Shown: positions 35,918-46,198, counted from the first letter of the stretch. The stretch is DNA of 64,000 nucleotides from Pseudomonas umsongensis (GCF_002236105.1 NZ_NIWU01000001.1:1612001-1676000), one strand, 5' to 3'. Numbers and translations: made by a program. Notes: generated by a model from the sequence alone, not told the origin.

Positions 35918-36805
35918 ATGCCCCGTCTCACTGCAAAAGACTTTTCCCCGCAACTGCTGGAACTCTACGACTACTACGCCCATGGCCTGATCAACCGGCG
36001 CGAATTTCTCGACCGCGCCGCGCTGTTCACCCTGGGTGGCTTGACCGCTGGTGCGCTGCTGGCGTCCCTGAGCCCGGATTACGCCCTTGCCGAACAGGTC
36101 GAATTCACCGACCCGGACATCATCGCCGAGTACGTCACCTACCCCTCTCCCAAGGGCAACGGGCAGGTGCGCGCCTATCTGGTGCGTCCGGCAAAAGCCG
36201 CCGGCAAGGTCGCGGCGGTGGTGGTCGTCCATGAAAACCGCGGGCTCAACCCTTACATCGAGGACGTCGCGCGGCGCTTGGCCAAGGCCGGTTTCATCGC
36301 CCTCGCCCCGGATGGCCTGAGTTCGGTCGGCGGTTACCCCGGCAACGACGACAAGGGCCGTGCACTTCAGGAAAAGGTCGACCCGCAAAAGCTCATGAAT
36401 GACTTCTTCGCCGCCGTCGAGTGGATGATGAAGCATCCCGACGCCAGTGGAAAAGTCGGCATCACCGGGTTCTGTTATGGCGGTGGCGTCACCAATGCGG
36501 CAGCCGTGGCTTACCCGGAACTGGGCGCCGCCGTGTCGTTCTACGGCCGACAACCGGACGCCAAGGATGTGCCCCGGATCAAGGCGCCGGTGATGCTGCA
36601 CTATGGTGAACTGGATACGCGCATCAACGAAGGCTGGCCCGCCTATGAGCAGGCGCTGAAGGCCGGCGGCAAGACCTATGAAGCCTATATCTATCCCGGC
36701 GCCAACCATGGCTTTCACAACGACTCCACGCCGCGTTATGACGAGGCGGCGGCGAAGCTGGCCTGGGAGCGGACGCTGGGGTGGTTTCGTAAATATCTGG
36801 TTTGA
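35918..36805 (+). CDS. Exported dienelactone hydrolase family protein (YghX-like)
   Basis: The 295-residue alpha/beta hydrolase has the dienelactone-hydrolase triad: Cys in GFCYGGG, Asp in ELDTRIN and His in NHGFHND, plus the conserved Glu in VVHENRG. An N-terminal NRREFLDRAALFTLGG segment resembles a Tat signal and is followed by a cleavage-like YALA, so export is probable. The start at 35918 has GAGGAAG upstream. It follows glcG by about 55 bases and may be co-transcribed, but no function in glycolate use is known. Confidence 0.8.
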   Translation: MPRLTAKDFSPQLLELYDYYAHGLINRREFLDRAALFTLGGLTAGALLASLSPDYALAEQVEFTDPDIIAEYVTYPSPKGNGQVRAYLVRPAKAAGKVAAVVVVHENRGLNPYIEDVARRLAKAGFIALAPDGLSSVGGYPGNDDKGRALQEKVDPQKLMNDFFAAVEWMMKHPDASGKVGITGFCYGGGVTNAAAVAYPELGAAVSFYGRQPDAKDVPRIKAPVMLHYGELDTRINEGWPAYEQALKAGGKTYEAYIYPGANHGFHNDSTPRYDEAAAKLAWERTLGWFRKYLV

Positions 36806-36824
36806 TTGAATGTTTGGATTGGAG

Positions 36825-37542
36825 GTATATCCGTTGCTGCGGTAACGGCCACTTAGGGTTTCGCCCTTACGGCGAGTCACTTGGAGAAGCCCGTAGGAGC
36901 GAGCATGCTCCGGGCGGCGTTCCGACGATGGAGGTCAACGATGACGCGGGAAGCCTGACACCCCGTGGTGCTCTCAGGTTTTTCGTCGGAACGCCGCCCG
37001 GAGCATGCTCGCTCCTACAGAGCCCGCCGTGATGGGGCAAGAAAATCAAAAGCCAAATCAACAGCCAAAGCGAGGCGGCCTGACAGCCGACCTGATCGCA
37101 GGTCTGTTCGCATTCCCCCTGTGGGAGCGAGCCTGCTCGCGATGGTCGTCAACGATAACGCGCCCTTTCTGGATGAACGCGTTGTCTGGACATTTTTCGC
37201 GAGCAGGCTCGCTCCCACAGTGGATTGGGGATATCTGGAAAAGTCAGGTCGGCTGTCAGGCCGCCTCGCTTTGCTTTGGATTTGGGTGCCCCGTTAACCA
37301 CGCTGGCCGAACGCAGGCATTGCGCAGTGGGTAAACCGGCAGGACGCCGGTTTAGCCGCGCTGGGCCAGGGACGGCCCATCGCGGCGACCCACGGAGCAA
37401 TGCCGGAGAGAGGGCATGCCGAGCCTAAGCGAGGCACCGAGTGGTGGGGCAAAGCCTTTTGCTTCCTTTTTGGCGTTTGAAAAAGGGAGTCGCTGTAAAA
37501 GCGAAACCATAAGTGGCCGTTACCGCAGCAATGGATATGTAC
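36825..37542. repeat. Composite inverted-repeat block, copy C
   Basis: Outer arms begin near GTATATCCGTTGCTGCGGTA at the left and end ACCGCAGCAATGGATATGTA at the right. The inner arms AAGCGAGGCGGCCTGACAGC (37068 on) and complement (37244-37267) are further apart than in copy B because REPIN-like units (37118-37222) lie between them. The left half also contains a REP pair at 36890-37020 joined to GGCGGCGTTCCGACG. It fills the gap from the dienelactone hydrolase gene to the peroxiredoxin gene. Confidence 0.85.
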
Positions 37543-37619
37543 TCCGACAACCAATTTCACACAGGGCTTCCTGTGACGCCCCGCATCACTGCTGCGCACG
37601 GCTCAATTAACGCGTCGTC

Positions 37620-37675
37620 AATGGAACGCAGAGCGTCCCTGGCGGCATTCCCACGCAGAGCGTGGGAACGATCAA
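37620..37675. repeat. Dispersed palindromic repeat, reverse copy of 681-735
   Basis: GGAACGCAGAGCGTCC is followed by the palindrome TCCCACGCAGAGCGTGGGA and ACGATC, the reverse complement of the block at 681-735. Confidence 0.7.
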
Positions 37676-37738
37676 ATCGAACAGCATTCCCCTGCACACC
37701 GTCCCCGCAGGAGCGGTGTACAGGTCACCCACCAGGGC

Positions 37739-38392
37739 CTACTTGGGTTGCGGCACCACGCGCAAATACGGTTTCAGGGTCTTGAAGCCATCCGGATACT
37801 TCTTCCTCGCATCCTCATCGGAAACCGACGTCGGAATGATCACGTCTTCGCCCGGACGCCAGTTCACAGGCGTGGCGACGGTGTGCTTGGCGTTCAGTTG
37901 CAGTGAGTCGAGCAGGCGCAGCACTTCGTCGAAATTACGCCCGGCGCTCATCGGGTAGATCAGCATCGCCTTGACCTTCTTGTCCGGGCCGATGATGAAC
38001 ACCGAACGCACCGTGGCGTTGTCCACGACGGTGCGCTGGCCGCCGCTGGCATTGGGGTGAATCATGTCGTAGAGCTTGGCCACCACCAGGTTGTCGTCAC
38101 CGATCATCGGATAGTTCACCGCATGGCCCTGGGTTTCCTCGATGTCGCCGACCCAGGCGCGGTGGTCGCTGACCGGGTCGATGCTCAAGCCGACGATCTT
38201 GGTGTTGCGTTTGTCGAACTCGGGCTTCAGCCGGGCCATATAGCCAAGCTCGGTGGTGCAGACCGGCGTGAAGTCCTTGGGGTGCGAGAACAGGATGGCC
38301 CATTTGTCGCCGATCCATTCGTGGAAGTGGATCGGCCCCTCGGTACTGTCGGCGGTGAAATCCGGTGCCTCATCGCCAATGCGGATAGTCAT
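37739..38392 (-). CDS. 1-Cys peroxiredoxin (Prdx6/AhpC-TSA family)
   Basis: The 217-residue thiol peroxidase has the peroxidatic Cys45 in FTPVCTTELG and no second cysteine. The long C-terminal dimerisation region (TPVNWRPGEDVIIP) is that of the Prx6 branch. It reduces hydrogen peroxide and organic peroxides in the cytoplasm. It follows the aldo/keto reductase gene on the minus strand by 104 bases and may share its transcript. Confidence 0.92.
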   Translation of the reverse strand: MTIRIGDEAPDFTADSTEGPIHFHEWIGDKWAILFSHPKDFTPVCTTELGYMARLKPEFDKRNTKIVGLSIDPVSDHRAWVGDIEETQGHAVNYPMIGDDNLVVAKLYDMIHPNASGGQRTVVDNATVRSVFIIGPDKKVKAMLIYPMSAGRNFDEVLRLLDSLQLNAKHTVATPVNWRPGEDVIIPTSVSDEDARKKYPDGFKTLKPYLRVVPQPK

Positions 38393-38496
38393 GTTCGATC
38401 TCCTTGGTGTAATGGTCGGGGATGTCTTGCATGCTCAGGTTTTTCGGACCTCAATCAGTGTAGTCAGGAACACGTCTTTCAAAACCTTCCCTGGCG

Positions 38497-39441
38497 TCAA
38501 TCCAGCAAAGCGATCAACTGATGACGCTGCGCATCGGTAAGCATCGGGCCGAAACCGGCGCTGGCGTTTTCCGTCATGTAGCGCGGGTTGCCGGTGCCGG
38601 GGATGACGCAGGTCACCGCCGAATGCGACAACAGGAACTTGAGTGCCAAAGGTGGCCAACTCTTGATCCCGACTTGCGCGGCCCAACCGGGCAACGGTTT
38701 GCCCTGCAACCGCGCGATCAATCCGCCGCCGCCGAACGGCCGGTTGCAGATCACCGCGACACCGCGGTCGCGACACAGTGGCAGGAGGCGTTTTTCGACG
38801 CCGCGATCATCCAGCGCGTAGTTGATCTGCAGGAAGTCCAGCGGCTCAGCCTTGAGCACGGCCTCCACTTCGTCATAGGCCGACGCGGTGTAATGGGTGA
38901 TGCCGATGTAGCGAATGCGTCCTTCTTCCTTCCACTGGCGCAGGGTCGGCAGGTGGGTTTGCCAGTCCAGCAGGTTGTGGATCTGCATCAGGTCGATGCG
39001 GTCGGTCTGCAGCAGCTTGAACGATTGCTCCATCTGCGCAATGCCTTCCTCGCGGCCACGGGTCCACACCTTGGTCGCCAGGAACGCTGGCGATCGTGGC
39101 TCGTGAATCGACAGCAGCTCGCCGGTGGTCTGCTCGGCGCGACCGTACATGGGCGAGCTGTCGATGACCTTACCGCCCTTTTCAAACAACGCGTCAAGCA
39201 CGGCTGGCAAGCTGCGGTACGCTGGATCCGAAGGCGCCACATCGAAGCCGCGATAGGTGCCAAGGCCGACAGCGGGCAATGGCTCTTTGCTGGAAGGAAT
39301 GACGCGGGTCATCATGGTCTTGCCTCCTGTTCCCGCCGCTGGCGAGGTTTGCGCACCGCTCGGGCCGAGCGTGAAGACCGCCGAAGCTGCGGCAGCCAGC
39401 GTGAGTATTTGCCTGCGGGTCAAACCTTGCGCATGGCTCAT
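38497..39441 (-). CDS. Aldo/keto reductase with Tat signal
   Basis: The 314-residue protein has a twin-arginine leader (LTRRQILTLAAAAS, residues 7-20) and the aldo/keto reductase catalytic tetrad: Asp94 and Tyr99 in IDSSPMYG, Lys124 in ATKVW and His155 in QIHNL. Tat export implies folding with its cofactor before secretion, unusual for this NADPH-dependent family. It starts ten bases after the membrane protein gene upstream, so the two form an operon. Confidence 0.87.
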   Translation of the reverse strand: MSHAQGLTRRQILTLAAAASAVFTLGPSGAQTSPAAGTGGKTMMTRVIPSSKEPLPAVGLGTYRGFDVAPSDPAYRSLPAVLDALFEKGGKVIDSSPMYGRAEQTTGELLSIHEPRSPAFLATKVWTRGREEGIAQMEQSFKLLQTDRIDLMQIHNLLDWQTHLPTLRQWKEEGRIRYIGITHYTASAYDEVEAVLKAEPLDFLQINYALDDRGVEKRLLPLCRDRGVAVICNRPFGGGGLIARLQGKPLPGWAAQVGIKSWPPLALKFLLSHSAVTCVIPGTGNPRYMTENASAGFGPMLTDAQRHQLIALLD

Positions 39442-39451
39442 GACGATTCCC

Positions 39452-40729
39452 TCACCGGTGGCCCGGCTCCTGTGGTCCAGCTTCGGCCAATCGCGCCTGG
39501 CGCCTTGCCAGCCACAGGCACAACCCGCCCCACACTCCCGCCACCGGCACGACCGCCAGCGCGACCAGGCCGAAGCCTGCGCCCAGGGCCGTCAAACCGG
39601 CCGACAGCCAACCACTGGCAGCGTCGCCGCCACGATAGACCAGGGTTTCGATCACATTCTTGGCCTTGTATTTCTCTTCACGGCTGACCACCGTCCACAG
39701 CACCTCACGCGCCGGCCGGACCACGCCGAACTCCACCGCGCGGCGCAGTCCCTGGGCCAGTGCCACGCTGGCTGGCACCGGTGCCAGTGCCATGGCGCAA
39801 AACGCCACGACTGTCGCCAGGGGCAGCGCCAGCAACGCGCCACCAATGCCCACCAGGCGAATCAACGGCGCCGTCAGCAACAATTGACAGACCAGGGTCA
39901 GCGCCGACACCAGCAAATCGACCACGGCGAAAAATTGCGTCCTGCTGCCTACATCAGCGTAGCTGCCAGCGACGATCCGTCCCTGCTCGAAATACAACAA
40001 AGTCGCGGCGCTGGTGTGCAGAAGCATGAAGGCCACCAACCCCAAGAGATAAGGCGAGTGCAGGATCAGCGTGATCCCGGCGAGCATGCTGCCCCCCAGG
40101 CGCCGTTCGTCCAATATCCGGTTGGCCTGCTGCGATTGCGTCCTCGCCAGCAGCCCCCGATAGCAATGCACCGCCAGTTCCAGCAGCAGCGCCGCGCCGA
40201 CGGTCAACGCCAGCGGGCCCAAACGAGTGGCCATGGTCGCCGCCAGCAAGGGCCCGATAAAGGTGCCCAGGGTGCCGCCGGCCGCGATGCAGCCGAACAG
40301 CCGTCGCCCCTGCTCGTTGGAGAAACGGTCGACTAGCACACTCCAGAAAATCGAGACGATGAACAGGTTGTAGAGGCTGATCCAGACAAAGAACACCCGC
40401 CCGACCGTCACCGGCGCGACGTGGTTGCCGATCAACAGGCCAAACACCAGCATCGACACGGCAATCACCCGGTAAATCAAGGGTACGAAGCGCGTGGCCG
40501 GCAACCGCGACGCCAGCGTGCCAAACACCGGCACCATCAGCAGCATCACCACGAAGGTGGCGGTGAACAGCCACTGCAACTTCTCGACACCGCCCTCAAG
40601 ACCCAAGGCATCGCGCAACGGTCGTACCAGGTAATAACTGGCAAGCACGCAGAAATGGAACGCAAAACCCAAGGCCAGGGCCGCTCTTTCTGCAGGCAAC
40701 ACGTTGAGCCACTTGAGCGCCATGGGCAT
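39452..40729 (-). CDS. MFS-like membrane protein of the NTP/NDP exchanger family
   Basis: The 425-residue protein has about twelve spans and segments FHFCVLASYYLVRPLRDALG, WSVLVDRFSNEQGRRLFGCIAAGGTLG and RPAREVLWTVVSREEKYKAKN that resemble TlcA-type ATP/ADP translocases. The family is known from intracellular parasites and plastids, but free-living bacteria also hold it with unknown substrate. Nucleotide exchange cannot be concluded from sequence. It starts 52 bases from the divergent hydrolase gene. Confidence 0.75.
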   Translation of the reverse strand: MPMALKWLNVLPAERAALALGFAFHFCVLASYYLVRPLRDALGLEGGVEKLQWLFTATFVVMLLMVPVFGTLASRLPATRFVPLIYRVIAVSMLVFGLLIGNHVAPVTVGRVFFVWISLYNLFIVSIFWSVLVDRFSNEQGRRLFGCIAAGGTLGTFIGPLLAATMATRLGPLALTVGAALLLELAVHCYRGLLARTQSQQANRILDERRLGGSMLAGITLILHSPYLLGLVAFMLLHTSAATLLYFEQGRIVAGSYADVGSRTQFFAVVDLLVSALTLVCQLLLTAPLIRLVGIGGALLALPLATVVAFCAMALAPVPASVALAQGLRRAVEFGVVRPAREVLWTVVSREEKYKAKNVIETLVYRGGDAASGWLSAGLTALGAGFGLVALAVVPVAGVWGGLCLWLARRQARLAEAGPQEPGHR

Positions 40730-40781
40730 CGGTGCCCTCCTTTACCGCCAGCTACACTCTGACAGCACCCCGGAGCCGTCA

Positions 40782-41570
40782 ATGTTGCCCACTAACGTTA
40801 GCCGAATGTCTCGTACCCTGGTGTTACTCGTCGTCATCGCCGCTGTGCTGTACCTGGCGCTCTGCGCGGCCCTGTTCGCGTTTCAGCGCGCACTGATCTA
40901 CTACCCGCAGCCCCGCGCCGTCGACTCGCCCGAGACACTGCTGACGTTGCCCGTGGACGAGGCGCAGGTGCTGGTGTCGGTGCGGTCGCATGCCGGGCCC
41001 AAGGCGCTGATTTATTTCGGTGGCAATGCCGAGGACGTCTCGCGCAGCCTGCCGGAGTTCGACCGGGCCTTTCCCGAGCATGCCCTGTACCTGCTGCATT
41101 ACCGTGGATACGGTGGCAGCAGCGGTTCACCGTCCGAAGAAACGATTGCTCGCGATGCCATGAGCTTGTTCGACAAGGTCTACGCCGACCACCCGCAGGT
41201 GGCGGTGGTCGGACGCAGCCTGGGCTCGGGGGTCGCGGTGCGCCTGGCCAGTTATCGGCCGGTGGCGAAACTGCTGCTGATCACGCCGTACAACAGCCTG
41301 GAGGAATTGGCTGAGCGCCAGTTCCGCTGGCTGCCGGTGCGGTGGCTGCTCAAGGATAAATTCGAATCCTGGCGCTACGCCGAGCACATCACTGTGCCGA
41401 CGCGCCTGATCGCCGCTGAGCACGACGAGGTGATTCCAGGCGCAAGCACCCGGCGCCTCTACAGCCATTTCCGCCCGGGCGTGGCGACGCTGCAGGTGAT
41501 TGCAGGCACCGGGCACAACTCGATCGGTAATAGCCCCGACTACGTCAAGGCACTGAGGGATGGCTTGTAA
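40782..41570 (+). CDS. Membrane-anchored alpha/beta hydrolase
   Basis: The 262-residue protein starts with a single span (LVLLVVIAAVLYLALCAALFAF), then a hydrolase fold like YfhR/Bem46. The oxyanion region is YFGGNAED, LHYRGYGGSSG is the next loop, the nucleophile is Ser in VVGRSLGSG, Asp lies in AEHDEVIP and His in TGHNSI. The active site would face the periplasm or cytoplasm depending on topology; a positive-inside reading suggests the periplasm. ATG 40782 follows GGAG by six bases. Substrate unknown. Confidence 0.82.
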   Translation: MLPTNVSRMSRTLVLLVVIAAVLYLALCAALFAFQRALIYYPQPRAVDSPETLLTLPVDEAQVLVSVRSHAGPKALIYFGGNAEDVSRSLPEFDRAFPEHALYLLHYRGYGGSSGSPSEETIARDAMSLFDKVYADHPQVAVVGRSLGSGVAVRLASYRPVAKLLLITPYNSLEELAERQFRWLPVRWLLKDKFESWRYAEHITVPTRLIAAEHDEVIPGASTRRLYSHFRPGVATLQVIAGTGHNSIGNSPDYVKALRDGL

Positions 41571-41589
41571 TCGCGTCATCGCTCTTCGC

Positions 41590-41668
41590 CTGTAGGAGCG
41601 AGGCTTGCCCGCGAACCAGACGCCGCGGTGTAGCTGTAGGACCGCTTGTAGGAGCAAGGCTGCCCGCC
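41590..41668. repeat. Degenerate REP sequences
   Basis: Two decayed REP halves, TGTAGGAGCGAGGCTTGCCC and TTGTAGGAGCAAGGCTGCCC, lie in the same orientation rather than inverted. They occupy part of the 198-base gap between convergent genes. Confidence 0.55.
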
Positions 41669-41768
41669 CTGGCTTTCATGAGAAACATCCTTATTGATCT
41701 TAAAGTTGGGTTTTACCGCGATCATCTGGAAAACGCTGCATAGAACAACCATGAAGCCCCCATAGCGT

Positions 41769-42557
41769 TCAGTCAGATGAACCGACCAACTGGCTCTGGA
41801 TCTTCTGCACCACGCCTTGCATCGCCGGCAGGTAACGTCGGGCCGCTTCCTCGACGGACATCGCTTTGGCAATGTAGACCAGATTCAGACACCCCATCAG
41901 CCTCGCCTCAAAGGTGATGGGTATCGCAATGGCCGCAATCTTGCGCTCCTGCCCCCAATGCGAGTTGTTTTCGCCATACCCCTTGGCGACGGTGTGCTGT
42001 ACCAACCGGTCGACAAAACGGCGATCGGCAGCCAGCGGCGACTGTTCGTCGTCGCGGCTGATCATCAACTCGATCAACTCTTCGCGTTCGGCAGGCGGGC
42101 AGAACGCAAAGTAGGCACGCCCGGTGGCGGTCATCAACAATGGCAGGCGCCGGCCGACCATGGAGCGGTGGAACGAAAGGCGGCTGAAGCGATGAGTGGT
42201 TTCGCGAATGACCATGGCGTCGCCATCCAGCGTACACAGGTCCGTCGGCCAAACCACCTCTTGCAGCAGTTCGCCGAGCAACGGCGCGGCGATCGAAGAA
42301 ATCCATTGTTCATCGCGAAATCCCTCACTCAATTCGCGCACTTTGAGGGTCAGGCGATAGCTGTCATCCGACTCGCTGCGCCGCACATAACCCTCGGCCT
42401 GCAAGGTTTCCAGCAGCCGTCGGACCGTGGTCCGATGCAGCCCGCTGCGCTCGGCCAGTTGTGCGGTGCTGGCCCCGCCGTCGAAGCGATTCAAGCTGTT
42501 GATCAGGGCCAGGCCACGCATCAATCCCCGCACGGACTTGTATTCGGTCTCGCTCAT
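41769..42557 (-). CDS. mhpR: IclR-family regulator of the mhp operon (MhpR)
   Basis: The 262-residue protein has an N-terminal winged helix (TAQLAERSGLHRTTVRRLLETLQAEGYV, about 31-58) and an IclR effector domain with MTATGRAYFAFCPP and ERKIAAIAIPI. It is divergent from mhpA, as in E. coli, where MhpR activates the operon in response to hydroxyphenylpropionate. The intergenic palindrome at 42589 is a plausible site. Identity rests on this context as well as the family. Confidence 0.87.
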   Translation of the reverse strand: MSETEYKSVRGLMRGLALINSLNRFDGGASTAQLAERSGLHRTTVRRLLETLQAEGYVRRSESDDSYRLTLKVRELSEGFRDEQWISSIAAPLLGELLQEVVWPTDLCTLDGDAMVIRETTHRFSRLSFHRSMVGRRLPLLMTATGRAYFAFCPPAEREELIELMISRDDEQSPLAADRRFVDRLVQHTVAKGYGENNSHWGQERKIAAIAIPITFEARLMGCLNLVYIAKAMSVEEAARRYLPAMQGVVQKIQSQLVGSSD

Positions 42558-42588
42558 TGATCTTTCCTTTTTTGTTGTAAATCAACGA

Positions 42589-42605
42589 TGTGCACCCAGT
42601 GCACA
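42589..42605. promoter_or_regulatory. Palindromic operator candidate between mhpR and mhpA
   Basis: TGTGCACCCAGTGCACA is a perfect inverted repeat with 7-bp arms and a 3-base centre, 32 bases from the mhpR start and 87 bases from the mhpA start. IclR-family activators bind palindromes of about this length. A weaker GTTG-N5-CAAC repeat lies at 42574-42586. Confidence 0.6.
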
Positions 42606-42691
42606 CTAACAAGGGTTGTCGTTGTCCACCAGTACCGCGATTCACATACTGCGCCCAACAAGAAATCCAAAAGCGCTGTATGGAGATACCC

Positions 42692-44350
42692 ATGAGTCCT
42701 GCACCCTCGCCCTCCACGCTGGAACTGAGCACTGACGTCGCCATCGTCGGCGCCGGCCCGGTCGGATTGATGATCGCCAACTACCTGGGCCAATGCGGCG
42801 TGAACGTCACCCTGGTGGAAAAGCTCGACCGCCTGATCGATTATCCCCGTGCCATTGGCCTGGATGACGAAAGCCTGCGCACCTTCCAGGCAGTCGGCCT
42901 GGCCGAAAACGTTCTGCCGCACACCACCCCCTGGCACGCCATGCGCTTCCTCACGCCAAAGGGTCGTTGCTTTGCCGACATCCAGCCCCGGACCGACGAG
43001 TTCGGTTGGTCGCGGCGCAACGCGTTCATTCAGCCCCTGGCCGACCGGGTGCTGTACGAAGGCTTGCAGCGCTTTAAAAACGTCAAGGTGCTGTTCAGCC
43101 GCGAACTGCAAAGCTTTGCGCAAAACGACAGCGCCGTGGTGCTCGACCTCAAGGACCAGAACGGTCGCGATGAACGCCTGCATGCCCGTTACCTGATCGG
43201 CTGCGACGGCGGCAACAGCCTGGTGCGACGCAGCCTGGACATCAGCTTCGAAGGCAAGACCGCGCCCAACCAGTGGATCGTCGTCGACATCGCCAACGAC
43301 CCGCTGGCCACGCCACACGTTTACCTGTGCTGCGACCCGGTGCGGCCCTATGTGTCAGCCGCCCTGCCCCACGGTGTGCGTCGTTTCGAATTCATGGTCA
43401 TGCCCGGCGAAACCGAAGCCGAGTTGAGCAAGCCCGAGAACATGCGCAAGTTGCTCGCCAAGGTACTGCCCGACCCCGACCGCATCGAGCTGATCCGCAG
43501 CCGCGTCTACACCCACAACGCGCGCCTGGCCGGTCGATTCCGCCAGGGCCGGGTGCTGTTGGCCGGCGACGCCGCGCACATCATGCCGGTGTGGCAGGGC
43601 CAGGGTTACAACAGCGGCATGCGCGACGCCTCGAACCTGGCGTGGAAGCTGTCGCTGGTGATCAAGGGCCTGGCCGCCGACAGCCTGCTCGACAGCTACG
43701 AACAGGAGCGCCGCGACCACGCCAAGGCCATGATCGACCTGTCCGTGCTCGCCGGCCATGTCCTGGCGCCGCCCAAGCGCTGGCAAGGCACCCTGCGCGA
43801 TGGCGTGTCCTGGCTGCTCAATTACGTGCCACCGGTCAAGCGCTACTTCCTGGAGATGCGCTTCAAGCCAATGCCGCAATACACCCGTGGCGCCTTGATC
43901 GCCCCCAACGACAAGTCCTCTGCCGTGGGCAAGATGTTCATCCAGCCGCGAGTGCTGACTGAAGCAGGCGACACCCTGTTGCTCGATGAAGTGATCGGTA
44001 GCAACTTCGCGATCATTGCCTGGGGTTGCGATCCGATCTGGGGCATGAGCCGCGCGCAAGTCGAGCAATGGAGCGCCTTGGGCACGCGGTTTATCCAGGT
44101 GTTGCCAGACGTCCAGCTAAAGGCCGCCAGTGATGTGAGCCCGGGCGTGATCCGCGTCGGCGACAGCACCGGTCGTCTCAAGGAATGGTTCGCCAGTGGG
44201 TCGGCGTCCATCGCCCTGGTACGCCCGGACCGGTTCCTCGCCGGGCTGGCCATTCCGCAAACCGTTGGCCAGGCCTGCGATCAATTGACCCTGGCGCTCA
44301 AGGCACTGCCGCAAACGCCCGCGACGACCGTCGCCAGCCAGGTGGCTTGA
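42692..44350 (+). CDS. mhpA: 3-(3-hydroxyphenyl)propionate hydroxylase MhpA
   Basis: The 552-residue FAD monooxygenase adds a hydroxyl to 3-(3-hydroxyphenyl)propionate to give the 2,3-dihydroxy compound. It has GxGxxG in [12 protein letters not shown] near residue 20, the [14 protein letters not shown] motif and the second FAD motif [20 protein letters not shown]. Length matches MhpA. ATG 42692 has GGAG seven bases upstream; the frame is open for 100 bases before it, but that part overlaps the regulatory region. Confidence 0.93.
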   Translation: MSPAPSPSTLELSTDVAIVGAGPVGLMIANYLGQCGVNVTLVEKLDRLIDYPRAIGLDDESLRTFQAVGLAENVLPHTTPWHAMRFLTPKGRCFADIQPRTDEFGWSRRNAFIQPLADRVLYEGLQRFKNVKVLFSRELQSFAQNDSAVVLDLKDQNGRDERLHARYLIGCDGGNSLVRRSLDISFEGKTAPNQWIVVDIANDPLATPHVYLCCDPVRPYVSAALPHGVRRFEFMVMPGETEAELSKPENMRKLLAKVLPDPDRIELIRSRVYTHNARLAGRFRQGRVLLAGDAAHIMPVWQGQGYNSGMRDASNLAWKLSLVIKGLAADSLLDSYEQERRDHAKAMIDLSVLAGHVLAPPKRWQGTLRDGVSWLLNYVPPVKRYFLEMRFKPMPQYTRGALIAPNDKSSAVGKMFIQPRVLTEAGDTLLLDEVIGSNFAIIAWGCDPIWGMSRAQVEQWSALGTRFIQVLPDVQLKAASDVSPGVIRVGDSTGRLKEWFASGSASIALVRPDRFLAGLAIPQTVGQACDQLTLALKALPQTPATTVASQVA

Positions 44351-44351
44351 G

Positions 44352-45305
44352 ATGAGCGCTTATCTGCACTGCCTGTCGCACACCCCGCTGGTGGGCCACG
44401 TCGACCCGACGCCGCAGGTGCTGGCCGAAGTCGACGCGATGACCGCCGAGGCCCGCGAGCGCATCGCCCGCTTTGCCCCGCAACTGATCGTGCTGTTCGG
44501 GCCGGACCACTACAACGGCTTTTTCTACGATGTGATGCCGGCGTTCTGCATCGGCATGGCGGCCGATGCCATTGGCGATTTCGACACGGCCGCCGGTCCC
44601 CTGGACGTGCCCAAGGCGCTCGCCGAAGCCTGCGCCCAATCGGTCCTGGATGCTGGCGTCGACATCGCCGTGTCCTACCGCATGCAGGTCGACCACGCAT
44701 TCGCCCAGCCCCTGGAGCTGTTGCTCGGCGGCTTGCAGGGCTGCCCGGTGATTCCGGTGTTCATCAATTGCGTCGCCGTGCCCCTGCCCGGTTTCAAGCG
44801 CGCCCGGCTGCTCGGGGAAGCCATCGGCCAGTGGGCGAAGTCGCTGGACAAGCGCGTGTTGTTCCTCGCCTCCGGTGGCTTGTCCCACCAGCCACCGGTG
44901 CCGGAACTGGCCAAGGTCGATGCGCGCATGGCCGATCGCCTGATGGGCAGCGGTCGTCAGTTGCCAGTCGATGAACGCCAGGCGCGGCAGAACCGGGTCA
45001 TTCAAGCCGCCCGGGACTTCGTCCAGGACCCACACAGCCTGCACCCGCTCAACCCGACATGGGATCAGGAATTTCTCGACACCCTCGAGCAGGGTCGAGT
45101 CAGTGACCTAGATGCCCTGGGCAATGACCAGTTGTCGGCCCTGGCCGGCAAGTCCACCCATGAAGTGAAGACCTGGGTCGCCGCCTTTGCCGCGCTGTCC
45201 GCGTTTGGCCCGTATCGCACCGAAGGTCGCTACTACCGCCCGATTCCCGAATGGATTGCAGGCTTTGCCGCCCTTGGCGCCCAGCCGCTGAACAACAACT
45301 ACTGA
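44352..45305 (+). CDS. mhpB: 2,3-dihydroxyphenylpropionate 1,2-dioxygenase MhpB
   Basis: The 317-residue class III extradiol dioxygenase cleaves the ring next to the hydroxyls with Fe(II). Features are the N-terminal [28 protein letters not shown], the YRMQVDHAF histidine and [12 protein letters not shown]. The gene begins two bases after mhpA stops, so translation is coupled. Confidence 0.94.
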   Translation: MSAYLHCLSHTPLVGHVDPTPQVLAEVDAMTAEARERIARFAPQLIVLFGPDHYNGFFYDVMPAFCIGMAADAIGDFDTAAGPLDVPKALAEACAQSVLDAGVDIAVSYRMQVDHAFAQPLELLLGGLQGCPVIPVFINCVAVPLPGFKRARLLGEAIGQWAKSLDKRVLFLASGGLSHQPPVPELAKVDARMADRLMGSGRQLPVDERQARQNRVIQAARDFVQDPHSLHPLNPTWDQEFLDTLEQGRVSDLDALGNDQLSALAGKSTHEVKTWVAAFAALSAFGPYRTEGRYYRPIPEWIAGFAALGAQPLNNNY

Positions 45306-45320
45306 ATCCAAGGAACTGTC

Positions 45321-46184
45321 ATGACTGCCACTGCGTTCACCGAAACCTCCACCAGTCGCTTTGCCCGTATCAAGGAAGGCGATCTGGATCTGCAACTGCA
45401 TTACAACGACGTCGGCCAGGGTGCTGAAACCGTGGTCATGCTCCATGGCTCAGGCCCCGGAGCCAGCGGTTGGGCCAACTTCCACCGCAACATCGACCCC
45501 TTGGTGAACGCCGGCTACCGCGTGATCCTCATGGACTGCCCAGGCTGGAGCAAGAGCGATCCGATCGTTTGCGACGGCTCGCGCTCGGACCTCAATGCCC
45601 GTGCGCTCAAAGGCCTGCTCGACGTACTCGACCTGGACCGCGTGCACATCCTCGGCAACTCCATGGGCGGCCATAGTGCCGTGGCATTCGCCCTCGCCAA
45701 CCCTGAGCGCATCGGCAAACTGGTGCTGATGGGCGGTGGTACCGGCGGCCCGAGCGCCTTCGTTCCACAGCCGACAGAAGGCATCAAGTTGATCGGCGCG
45801 CTGTACCGCGACCCGACTATCGAAAACCTGAAGAAGATGATGAACGTGTTCGTCTTCGACGCCAGCAGCATCTCCGACGATTTGTTCCAGACTCGTCTCG
45901 ACAACCTCCTCGCCCGGCGCGATCACCTGGAGAATTTCGTCAAGAGCAGCACCCTCAATCCCAAGCAGTTCCCGGACTTCAGCCACCGCCTGCATGAAAT
46001 CAAGGCGCAAACCCTGCTGGTCTGGGGTCGTGAAGATCGCTTCGTGCCCATGGACACCGGCCTGCGCCTGCTGGCCGGCCTGCCCGACGCGCAATTGCAT
46101 GTGTTCAACCGCTGCGGCCACTGGGCCCAGTGGGAACACGCCGAGACGTTCAACCGCCTGGTCCTGGACTTCCTGACCCACTGA
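45321..46184 (+). CDS. mhpC: 2-hydroxy-6-oxonona-2,4-dienedioate hydrolase MhpC
   Basis: The 287-residue C-C bond hydrolase splits the ring-fission product into 2-hydroxypentadienoate and succinate. Ser114 in LGNSMGGH is the nucleophile, with Asp in WGREDRFVP and His in [10 protein letters not shown]; the [10 protein letters not shown] oxyanion segment is near residue 42. It sits in fixed order between mhpB and mhpD. Confidence 0.94.
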   Translation: MTATAFTETSTSRFARIKEGDLDLQLHYNDVGQGAETVVMLHGSGPGASGWANFHRNIDPLVNAGYRVILMDCPGWSKSDPIVCDGSRSDLNARALKGLLDVLDLDRVHILGNSMGGHSAVAFALANPERIGKLVLMGGGTGGPSAFVPQPTEGIKLIGALYRDPTIENLKKMMNVFVFDASSISDDLFQTRLDNLLARRDHLENFVKSSTLNPKQFPDFSHRLHEIKAQTLLVWGREDRFVPMDTGLRLLAGLPDAQLHVFNRCGHWAQWEHAETFNRLVLDFLTH

Positions 46185-46198
46185 TGAACGAGGTCGAC

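Noticed and set aside
42590..42691. Longer N terminus for mhpA
   Set aside because: The extension covers the operator region and lacks a ribosome site; the family starts at the chosen ATG.
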